From NCBI GenBank assembly GCA_020440555.1, contig JAGRNW010000009.1, forward strand, positions 1 to 34,014: DNA of 34,014 nucleotides, read 5' to 3'. Made by a program: the position numbers and the translations under genes. The notes under the pieces were generated by a model. That model had not been told where the DNA came from. It worked only from the letters and a program-made list of their open reading frames with translations, and made no database searches. This stretch comes from Chlamydiia bacterium. Lineage in GTDB: Bacteria > Chlamydiota > Chlamydiia > Chlamydiales > JAAKFR01. This document shows, in pieces, positions 24,229-31,368 of the stretch. Position 1 is the first letter of the stretch. Each line of letters opens with the position of its first letter.

Positions 24229-24257
24229 TTGACAGAATGGATAGAGTTTGGTATTTT
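24229..24257 (+). promoter_or_regulatory. sigma70-type promoter for secDF
   Basis: A perfect TTGACA (24229-24234) is followed after 17 bp by TATTTT (24252-24257, 4 of 6). Transcription would begin near 24264, about 35 nt before the secDF ATG. The palindrome at 24205-24222 ends seven bases upstream of the -35 box. Confidence 0.6.
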
Positions 24258-24298
24258 TCAATGTAATTTCTTGTCGTTTTAATTATTAGGAATTCTTC

Positions 24299-27200
24299 AT
24301 GGAAAAGCGGAAACGTTGGCAACTCTTTTTGATCTTGGGCGTCATTGTTTTGACGATTTATAACATTCTCCCTACGATTTTCTTCTATGCAAAGCCTTTG
24401 AAAAGACCTGTGGGTGAAAAAGAGGCTATGGAGGTTGCTTCAAAGATCGCTAAACGGGTCAACGATTTAGAAGGGTTCACCCTTTCCTGGTTGAAGGCAC
24501 AGAGTAAAAATCTTAAATTGACCCCTCTTTCCATAGCACTTGACCCCGATAACCCTCGTTTGGCCAAAGTGACGTTTAGAACACCTGAAGATGCAAGGTT
24601 TTTTTCAGAAACTCTTCATCGAGCAGGGTCTCTGATTCCGTTCGTTCCTGCCCAGTTATCTCCTTCTTCTGGAGGAGAAAATTCTACAACAGTGACGGTA
24701 TTAAGACGCATTGGTGTTCATTTAGACGAAAAAAATCTGAGAGAACTTTTTACTTATATTCCGAAAGAAAATGAGCAAGGAGAACTCACCCAAGAGTATC
24801 GCAATCTTGTGTCGGGACGAGCTCTTCAACTCGCTCTAGGTTTTGGAGGTCAAAGCAATTCTGCTGCATTTCTTCTTTCTTTAGAAGAGAACAGTTCATC
24901 TCAAGATGAAGAGATGATCCGCCTCTGTCGCGCGATTGTTGAATATGAAAATGTCTTTGGGGATACGAACCCCCTTACCCAGCGCTATTTTTCCAGTTTC
25001 AGCCAAATTGAGTCTCGAAGTGTCAATCGAACAGAATTGATTTCAAACTTCATCTCTCGACAGGAGAGTTTAAGTTCTCGATGGGGAGCACAAATTGCCG
25101 CAATTGAAATTCAGAAGGATAACCTTAAGAACGCAGGGGGCTTTTTGAGTTCCAACGAGCAACAAAAACTTGAAACTTTACACAATCAAAAAGGAATTGT
25201 TGAAGCTGCTACACAAATCGTAAAACGTAATGTCCGAATATTTGAGGCGGGAAAGACCCCCATCACACTTCAGGAAGTTAAAAAAGCTCTTTCCTCAGAT
25301 GAAAAAGTACAAATCATTACAATTGGTGATCGTAATCCTTTTGTAGAAACTCTTAGAATTGACTATGACAAAGAGACTATCGATATTCTTCTTCATCAAG
25401 ATATCCTTGTTATTCGTGACGCAGAAGCTTCAACCGAACAACTTGCTATTGAACAAGAGAAATTGGATCAACTGCTTTTTAATGAAATTGCTCAGGTAGC
25501 ACGAAACTCGGATGAAACCATCTCACCTTCCCTCAATCAATTTTCCGTTTCTTTAAATGAGTTGATTAATTCTTCTTCTTTTTTGGCTCTTGACATTGGA
25601 GAGGTTGCAAAACTTCAATCGCACACATTACAGCATTTGCTTACCAATACGTGGTCTCCAAGCGATGGGGAACTCACCCATCTAAATTATCCTGTCTATG
25701 ATTATGCTACCTACGAGCAACTTCCAGCAGCCTCGCAAAAGCTGGGTCTTGTGATTTTTGCCCCTATTTTGATGAAAAATCCTCCTGAAGGTTTTCGCAA
25801 CAGCTCTATTTATGTCATCGGAAGGGGTCTTGAGGCAATGATTAAAAACTATACGGAGCTTCCGGATAGTGCTGAGAAGAGTGCTTTTGAAAAAGATTTA
25901 GCCTCTCTTGAAGGGCTAATGCGGCAAAATGGATTTATCAGTTATTCGGCTGCTTCAGCCAAGCTCCCTTCTTCCTTTCACCAGGATCTTGTTTTCGAAC
26001 TAGATGATTATTATTCCTATTTGTTAGCAGCCACTAGAGAGAATTTTTCTGTTCTTGGTCACAAAGAAAACGCTCTTCTCGAATTTACGGATCTAGAACA
26101 GAGAATTTTAACAGAAAATAAAATCGATACTCTTATTCATGAAGATTTAGTCAAATGGCGGGATGAGTATCAGGCCGCTAATGTGAGCCTCGTCCCCCAA
26201 GCAAAATACGATGTTCCCAAACCGACGAAAAATGTTTTTTTAAGCAATATGAAACTCTCCACGATCAAATACTTTCGTGGAGATAACCGTAAAATTCTAA
26301 AATGGGGGCTTGATCTCTCGGGAGGAAAGACCGTTCGGCTAGGTCTTAAAGATAAAAATAATCAACACATCACTGATGAAGCAGACCTTCGACAAGCAGT
26401 GAATGAACTCTACGGTCGAGTGAATAAGCTGGGGGTTTCCGAAGTAGGCATCAGGACAGAAGGATCAACGATTGTTCTCGATTTTCCAGGATCACAGGGG
26501 CTTTCAGCCTCAGAACTCATCCAGGCCTCGGCAATGTACTTCAATGTTGTCAATGAGAAATTTACTGCTAATCACTCAACACTCGCGGAAGCTGTAAATA
26601 CATTTCTTGAAGAGGTGTGGAATGAAGCTGTGATTACAAACCGGACTGACGCTGAAAGTTTGGGGCTGATCGCATGGAAACATTTGGGGGGCAATCCTGA
26701 TAATCCCTTAGAATTTAGTCCATTGAGCAGTCATGCTCAACTTCTTTACGCAAATGGACTACGTTTGGCAGGACCTGGAGCACCCATTCCATCGAGTCAA
26801 TTTGATGACACGCTTTCAACCATTGCCCGTTATCGAGGGCGGGATTTCGCTGATTGGCAGGGGCAAACTTATCCTCTTTTGATTGTCTTTCATAACTATG
26901 CTCTTGAAGGAGCTGATCTAACAGACGTTCAGACAGCTTACGATACCTCCGAAGGAAACATTTTGAATTTTGCAGTAGGAGGAGTTTACACAAAAAAAGA
27001 TGGGGAGAAGATCAATCCTCGAGAGGATTTTTTTGCATGGACCTCCCAATTTTCTGAAGAAAAAATTGTGGGAACGCCAAAGGAGGAGGCCTCAGGAGGA
27101 CGTGGTTGGAGAATGGCTGTGATTCTCAATGGAACGGTGATCAGTGCTCCTGTTCTCAATGCTCCTCTAAGGGATCAAGCGAAAATTTCGGGTCATTTTT

Positions 27201-28834
27201 CTCAAAGAGAAATCAACCAGCTTGCAGCTGACCTTAAAGCGGGTTCTTTAAGCTTCACTCCTTACATTCTTTCTGAAGAAAACATCAGTCCTGACCTTGG
27301 AAAGGAGCAAAGGACTCAAGGTATTTTTGCAGCAGCTTTTGGTTTGTTTCTTGTGATTATGATCATGTGTAGCTACTATAGATTTGCTGGAGTTGTAGCG
27401 TCGATTGCTGTGGTCTTTAACCTTTTAATTATTTGGGCTGTTCTTCAAAATCTTGGAGCAACTCTCACTTTACCGGGTATTGCTGGGATTATTCTGACGA
27501 TTGGGATGTCAGTGGATGCAAACGTCCTTGTCTTTGAAAGAATTCGAGAAGAATTTTCCTTATCAGGACGTCTCCCTTCTGCTGTTCAAGCGGGATACCG
27601 TAAGGCTTTTAGTGCGATTATCGATTCGAACCTCACTACGATTTTGGCAGCGATTATTCTCCTTAACTTTGATTCTGGACCTGTCAAAGGGTTAGCTCTT
27701 ACCCTTGTAATCGGTATTCTTTCTTCAATGTTAACAGCTCTATTTATGACCCGGTTCTTCTTTGCAGGTTGGGTGCAGAATCCAAAAAATAAAATTCTTA
27801 AGATGGCGAAGATTTTTGGAAAAACATCCATTGATTTTTTAAAGCGCACGAAAATTACCTTTTTGATTACGGCCCTTATTTTTCTTGTTGGAGTGGTTAG
27901 CTTTATATCAAAAAAGCAAACGTTGTTTGGGATGGACTTTACAGGAGGATATTCGCTGTCTGTAACTCTCCGAGAGAGAGATGATACTAATTATCGCTTG
28001 GCTGTAGGTCAGGCTTTGGAAGCAGCCGGAGCAGCCTCCTCCGATTTTCAAATCAGGGAGCTTAATAAACCCTATCAGCTCCGTATTCAGTTGGGAACCA
28101 GCATGGAGTTGCCTGGAAAACCTTTTTACGGGATCGATGAAGAGATCATTCCAAAAAACCCTATGTATAACTATCAGGATAATCCTCGGATTGTTTGGAT
28201 CGTTGGGTCCCTTGAAAAAGGAGGGCTAGAGATCAATCCCACCACCCTTTCAACTCTTGAACTTTCCTGGACGGAAATGAGTGGTCAGCTTTCCGACACG
28301 ATGCGTAACAGTGCTCTGATCGGTCTTGGACTCGCGTTGGTTGGGATTTTGCTCTATATCACCTTCCGATTTGAATTTAAATTTGCCATCAGTGCAACCT
28401 TGGCCCTTGCTCATGATTTGCTATTAACGGTGAGTTTGCTTTCGATTATCCACTTCTTTTTTGAAGGGGTCCAGATAGATTTGCAAGTGATTGCAGCTCT
28501 TTTGACCATTGTGGGTTACTCCCTCAATGATACGATCATTATTTTTGACCGAGTACGAGAGGATGTCCGCCTTATGCGTAAAATGAAATTTGATGAAATC
28601 ATCAATTTGGCTCTCAATTCCACTTTGAGTCGTACTATGATGACTTCAACAACGACCATTGTGGTTCTTCTTGCCCTTGTGGTCTTTGGGGGGGCTTCTG
28701 TCTTTAATTTTTCACTTGTTATGACCATAGGTGTGGCTATCGGAACCCTATCTTCTCTTTATATAGCCTCTCCGCTGCTTCTCTTTTTTCATAAAAAAGA
28801 ATTGGAACGACTAGAAGAATCCAAATCTCAGTAG
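24299..28834 (+). CDS. secDF: fused protein-export membrane protein SecDF
   Basis: SecD and SecF use the proton gradient to help pull proteins through the SecYEG channel. Here they are one 1511-residue chain. After TM1 (FLILGVIVLTIYNILPTIFF) comes a very long periplasmic region of about 600 residues, then the SecD motif KWGLDLSGGKTVRLGL. A TM block follows (FAAAFGLFLVIMIMCSYYRFAG; TIGMSVDANVLVFERIREE with its conserved Asp). The SecF half starts with GMDFTGGYSLSVTL, and its TM block contains LLTIVGYSLNDTIIIFDRVREDVR. The region between TM1 and the SecD motif is much longer than in E. coli SecD, as in other chlamydiae. TAGGA lies seven bases before the ATG. No terminator is seen, only repeat copy E. 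Confidence 0.95.
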   Translation: MEKRKRWQLFLILGVIVLTIYNILPTIFFYAKPLKRPVGEKEAMEVASKIAKRVNDLEGFTLSWLKAQSKNLKLTPLSIALDPDNPRLAKVTFRTPEDARFFSETLHRAGSLIPFVPAQLSPSSGGENSTTVTVLRRIGVHLDEKNLRELFTYIPKENEQGELTQEYRNLVSGRALQLALGFGGQSNSAAFLLSLEENSSSQDEEMIRLCRAIVEYENVFGDTNPLTQRYFSSFSQIESRSVNRTELISNFISRQESLSSRWGAQIAAIEIQKDNLKNAGGFLSSNEQQKLETLHNQKGIVEAATQIVKRNVRIFEAGKTPITLQEVKKALSSDEKVQIITIGDRNPFVETLRIDYDKETIDILLHQDILVIRDAEASTEQLAIEQEKLDQLLFNEIAQVARNSDETISPSLNQFSVSLNELINSSSFLALDIGEVAKLQSHTLQHLLTNTWSPSDGELTHLNYPVYDYATYEQLPAASQKLGLVIFAPILMKNPPEGFRNSSIYVIGRGLEAMIKNYTELPDSAEKSAFEKDLASLEGLMRQNGFISYSAASAKLPSSFHQDLVFELDDYYSYLLAATRENFSVLGHKENALLEFTDLEQRILTENKIDTLIHEDLVKWRDEYQAANVSLVPQAKYDVPKPTKNVFLSNMKLSTIKYFRGDNRKILKWGLDLSGGKTVRLGLKDKNNQHITDEADLRQAVNELYGRVNKLGVSEVGIRTEGSTIVLDFPGSQGLSASELIQASAMYFNVVNEKFTANHSTLAEAVNTFLEEVWNEAVITNRTDAESLGLIAWKHLGGNPDNPLEFSPLSSHAQLLYANGLRLAGPGAPIPSSQFDDTLSTIARYRGRDFADWQGQTYPLLIVFHNYALEGADLTDVQTAYDTSEGNILNFAVGGVYTKKDGEKINPREDFFAWTSQFSEEKIVGTPKEEASGGRGWRMAVILNGTVISAPVLNAPLRDQAKISGHFSQREINQLAADLKAGSLSFTPYILSEENISPDLGKEQRTQGIFAAAFGLFLVIMIMCSYYRFAGVVASIAVVFNLLIIWAVLQNLGATLTLPGIAGIILTIGMSVDANVLVFERIREEFSLSGRLPSAVQAGYRKAFSAIIDSNLTTILAAIILLNFDSGPVKGLALTLVIGILSSMLTALFMTRFFFAGWVQNPKNKILKMAKIFGKTSIDFLKRTKITFLITALIFLVGVVSFISKKQTLFGMDFTGGYSLSVTLRERDDTNYRLAVGQALEAAGAASSDFQIRELNKPYQLRIQLGTSMELPGKPFYGIDEEIIPKNPMYNYQDNPRIVWIVGSLEKGGLEINPTTLSTLELSWTEMSGQLSDTMRNSALIGLGLALVGILLYITFRFEFKFAISATLALAHDLLLTVSLLSIIHFFFEGVQIDLQVIAALLTIVGYSLNDTIIIFDRVREDVRLMRKMKFDEIINLALNSTLSRTMMTSTTTIVVLLALVVFGGASVFNFSLVMTIGVAIGTLSSLYIASPLLLFFHKKELERLEESKSQ

Positions 28835-28864
28835 CTCACTCTATGCAAAACTCAGATGGCTGCA

Positions 28865-28901
28865 CAGTCAAAATCCCAATTTTTGAAGTGGAATGGGTAT
28901 A
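28865..28901. repeat. dispersed repeat copy E: single arm
   Basis: ACAGTCAAAATCCCAATTTT followed by GAAGTGGAATGGGTATA matches copies B and C with a few substitutions. It fills the 73-bp gap where secDF and murA converge and ends 7 bp from the murA stop codon. No partner arm is present. Confidence 0.8.
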
Positions 28902-28907
28902 AAAAGG

Positions 28908-30272
28908 TTATCCAACTTTTGAAAGGATTTTGCAGGCATCTGAATTTGTCTTCAGCTTTTTGACATCAGCACCTAAGCTCTGCAATTTATCTACCAAATT
29001 TTCATATCCTCGTTCAAGAAAGGGAAGCCCAGAAATGATACTTTCTCCTTTTGCGATTAATGCTGCCATTACATAAGCAAATCCTGCTCGAAGATCGGGG
29101 ATGGAGATCTGGGAAGAAGTGAGCGGTGTGGGGCCTTTTACGATAATACTGTGTTCATAGTTACAACCGTCAAATCGACACTGTTTTCCTCCCAAACATT
29201 GTTTAAATAACTCGATGTCGGCACCCATTTTTTTGAGAACCTTTGTATAGCCAAATCTGTTTTCGTAGACCGTTTCGTGGATCACAGAGGTGCCATGGGT
29301 TTGGGTGAGTAAAACAGCATAGGGTTGTTGCCAGTCAGTCATAAAACCAGGATGGACATCCGTCTCAATATGAAGCCCTCCTTTTAAAGGTCCTTCGTAG
29401 AAAAAACGAATCCCGTCTTCCTTGACTTCAAACCCTCCACCGATCTCTCTAAGCTTATTTAAGAAAGTGATCATATGAAGATGAGAAGCTCCCTTGATGT
29501 AAATGTCTCCCTTGGTAGCAATCGCCGCCATCCCAAAAGAAGCCGCTTCAATTCTGTCCGAAAGAACTTTATGTCTCACCTCATGAAAAGTTTGAGTTCC
29601 CTCAATCCGAATGGTCCTATCAACATCTAAGGTAATGATGGCACCTAATTTTTGTAGAAAAAGAACCAAATCAACAATTTCAGGCTCGATTGCGGCATTT
29701 TTAATAACGGTTGTCCCTCGAGCTCGTATGCTTGCTAAAATCGAATTTTCTGTCGCACCAACTGATGGAAAGGGGAGTTGAATCAGGTTACCGTCCAATC
29801 CATGGTGAGCATGCGCAAAATAGGCTCCCTCCTTTCTCATTTCGCGATATTCGATGGAGGCTCCTAATTTTTTTAAAGCATCCACATGAAAATTGACAGC
29901 GCGTTTTCCAATCGCATCTCCACCTACCGTTGGGACAATAATATCCTCTGTGGTACGTCCTAGAAGCGCTCCGATCATTAAAATAGGAATACGATTAGCA
30001 CCAGAAAAACGTTGGGGAATGTAAGATGTGTTCAGCTCTTGTGTGATGATTTCAATCACACCTTGTTCTTTATCCCATTCAACCTTTGATCCAAGTTCCT
30101 TGCACAAGTTAACAGTGATTTCCACATCACCAATGTTTGGAACATTGGTAAAAATACACTTTTTTGATGAAAGAAGAGATGCGACAAGAAGTTTTGTCAT
30201 CGCATTTTTGGCTCCAGATCCCTTCACTTTTCCTTTCAGGGATCCTCCTCCTCTAACTTTGAGTGCATCCAT
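28908..30272 (-). CDS. murA: UDP-N-acetylglucosamine 1-carboxyvinyltransferase, Cys-to-Asp form
   Basis: MurA transfers enolpyruvate to UDP-GlcNAc, the first committed step of peptidoglycan precursor synthesis. The 454-residue product has the N-terminal GSGAKNAMTKLLVASLL, the mid-protein IEAASFGMAAIATKGD, and the C-terminal PDLRAGFAYVMAALIAKGES. The active-site loop reads VPTVGGDAIGKRAVNFHV, with Asp (about residue 119) where most bacteria have the Cys attacked by fosfomycin. C. trachomatis MurA has the same change and is fosfomycin insensitive, so resistance is expected here. I start at MDALKVRGGGSLKG, which aligns with the family start. An upstream TTG at 30368 would add 32 residues of no known role. 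No clear ribosome binding site is seen. Confidence 0.94.
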   Translation of the reverse strand: MDALKVRGGGSLKGKVKGSGAKNAMTKLLVASLLSSKKCIFTNVPNIGDVEITVNLCKELGSKVEWDKEQGVIEIITQELNTSYIPQRFSGANRIPILMIGALLGRTTEDIIVPTVGGDAIGKRAVNFHVDALKKLGASIEYREMRKEGAYFAHAHHGLDGNLIQLPFPSVGATENSILASIRARGTTVIKNAAIEPEIVDLVLFLQKLGAIITLDVDRTIRIEGTQTFHEVRHKVLSDRIEAASFGMAAIATKGDIYIKGASHLHMITFLNKLREIGGGFEVKEDGIRFFYEGPLKGGLHIETDVHPGFMTDWQQPYAVLLTQTHGTSVIHETVYENRFGYTKVLKKMGADIELFKQCLGGKQCRFDGCNYEHSIIVKGPTPLTSSQISIPDLRAGFAYVMAALIAKGESIISGLPFLERGYENLVDKLQSLGADVKKLKTNSDACKILSKVG

Positions 30273-30459
30273 TTTAAAAAGTTCTGGATTTAAGTTGGTT
30301 GCTTCTTTTGTTTCGATTTTTTCTCCCACTTTTCGACTAACGTTAATCCAGAGATTCGTTATCTGCAATTAATAAAAACAGAAAAATTTTATAGATATGA
30401 AAATCAACAGGTTAAATCGTTGTGTTAAATTTTTCAAATTATTTCTTATAAAAAATTAA

Positions 30460-30488
30460 TTGATTATATTTAGTTTTAGTTTGATAAT
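30460..30488 (+). promoter_or_regulatory. candidate sigma70-type promoter for the omcA leader
   Basis: TTGATT (30460-30465) and GATAAT (30483-30488) are 17 bp apart. Transcription would start near 30495, only a few bases before the first hairpin of the structured region. The same promoter form is seen upstream of euo. Confidence 0.5.
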
Positions 30489-30494
30489 AGAGAC

Positions 30495-30702
30495 ATAAAG
30501 GCTGTACTCAAGAGTACAGATGCCCGTAGGTAGAAATGTATTCAGATTAGAATGACAAGATCGGGTGACCGACCAAGTCCGAAAATCTGAATCTCCACTT
30601 AGAGAGGATGAGTAGGCTAATGTGGGATACAGAAAAAGAACATTTCTACCGACTCTCTGCGGGGAAAACAACAGTCTCTAATCTAAACCAAGGAGTTTCG
30701 CG
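30495..30702 (+). ncRNA. candidate structured 5' leader or small RNA upstream of omcA
   Basis: Hairpin 1 is CTGTACT-CAAG-AGTACAG (30502-30519). A long closing stem pairs 30526-30539 (GTAGGTAGAAATGT) with 30640-30653 (13 of 14 bp). It is directly stacked on an inner stem of 30540-30548 (ATTCAGATT) and 30584-30592. The inner stem encloses a TCGG-GTGA-CCGA hairpin, and 30593-30639 can form another small stem (TCCAC with GTGGG). This gives a possible three-way junction. There is no open reading frame of note. I recognise no known riboswitch or 6S, SRP or RNase P core. It ends 50 nt before omcA, whose ribosome binding site AAGGAG is at 30691-30696. Confidence 0.5.
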
Positions 30703-31158
30703 ATGAGCAAAACTTTAAAATTGTTTGCTGCAGCGCTTCTAGTATTGAGCGTCGTATGCACAGCTGGTTGTAGTCGGTGGTGTGATTGTTTCGGCGATCC
30801 TTGCTGCAAGCCTAAGTGTGAGCCTTGCTGCTACCCTCGTACTAAAACTAAGTGCTGCCCTGATAGATGTGAGCCATGTTGTCCATCAAAGTGTGACCCA
30901 TGCTGCGCACCTAAGTGTGAGCCATGCTGTCCACCAAAATGTGACCCATGTAGCCCATCACAATGTGATCCATGTAGCCCATCAAAATGTGATCCATGTA
31001 GCCCATCAAAATGTGACCCATGTTGTCCATCAAAATGTGACCCATGCTATCCATCAAAGTGCAATCCGTGCAACCCATGTCCTTCTAACTGCAATCCGTG
31101 CACGCCTTGCCCACCTCGATGTAGCCCATGTGATCCTTGCCCAGGCCGTTGCTATTAA
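30703..31158 (+). CDS. omcA: small cysteine-rich outer membrane lipoprotein OmcA
   Basis: OmcA is a small lipoprotein of the disulfide-crosslinked envelope of chlamydial elementary bodies. The 151-residue precursor has a signal peptide ending VVCTAGC, a lipobox-like site with Cys23. The mature part is mainly Cys, Pro, Lys/Arg and Asp, and contains four near-identical units of the type CDPCSPSK (24 bp each, about 30949-31044) flanked by diverged units ([20 protein letters not shown]). It is longer than the roughly 90-residue OmcA of C. trachomatis, the difference lying in the repeat. AAGGAG sits seven bases before the ATG. omcB follows 210 bp downstream, as in Chlamydia. Expression is expected late in development. 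Confidence 0.88.
   Translation: MSKTLKLFAAALLVLSVVCTAGCSRWCDCFGDPCCKPKCEPCCYPRTKTKCCPDRCEPCCPSKCDPCCAPKCEPCCPPKCDPCSPSQCDPCSPSKCDPCSPSKCDPCCPSKCDPCYPSKCNPCNPCPSNCNPCTPCPPRCSPCDPCPGRCY
30889..31080 (+). repeat. 24-bp tandem repeat inside omcA
   Basis: Units of the form TGTGATCCATGTAGCCCATC plus four bases repeat about eight times, with the central three almost identical, each coding for eight residues (CDPCxPSK). The in-frame length keeps the reading frame whatever the copy number, so number variation between strains is possible. Confidence 0.85.
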
Positions 31159-31189
31159 TGCAATCATGAAAGGGTAGGTTAAGGAAACC

Positions 31190-31217
31190 GGTTCTGAGGG
31201 GGCTTCCCCTCAGAACC
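31190..31217 (+). terminator. strong hairpin after omcA
   Basis: GGTTCTGAGGGG (31190-31201) pairs with CCCCTCAGAACC (31206-31217), a 12-bp GC-rich stem with a 4-nt loop. It lies 31 bp after the omcA stop. The 3' flank is AATTAAAAAAA rather than T-rich, so it is more likely an mRNA-end stabiliser or partial terminator between omcA and omcB than a full terminator. Confidence 0.45.
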
Positions 31218-31234
31218 AATTAAAAAAAGTTAGC

Positions 31235-31283
31235 ACTCTGCTTCCACAGTTTTTATTCAAGATAAAAAAAGTGGAAACAGAGT
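31235..31283 (+). other. hairpin in the omcB leader
   Basis: ACTCTGCTTCCAC (31235-31247) pairs with GTGGAAACAGAGT (31271-31283) with one mismatch. An inner TTTTTAT/ATAAAAA extends the stem. It sits 85 bp before omcB and could be a processing site or regulatory leader element. Confidence 0.5.
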
Positions 31284-31368
31284 GGTAGAGAGACACAGAA
31301 GAAAAGCGAACTTTTTAACCACTTGAGAAATGCATTTGTTTGTTATTAATAGAAAGTAGGAGTTTCCT

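Noticed and set aside
30273-30368. 32-residue N-terminal extension of murA from a TTG codon
   Set aside because: It precedes the family start and has no ribosome binding site at the TTG; kept only as an alternative.
30495-30702. Known structured RNA (6S, SRP, RNase P, tmRNA, TPP, FMN or cobalamin riboswitch)
   Set aside because: None of the conserved core sequences of these RNAs could be found; only the fold is supported.
30889-31080. Regular 24-bp repeats as a CRISPR array
   Set aside because: Repeats are contiguous, in frame inside omcA, and there are no unique spacers or cas genes.
30782-31177. 131-codon frame overlapping omcA in another phase (rich in VxHVAHQN repeats)
   Set aside because: The 24-bp tandem repeat keeps every frame open or closed periodically; omcA has the ribosome binding site and signal peptide, this frame has neither.
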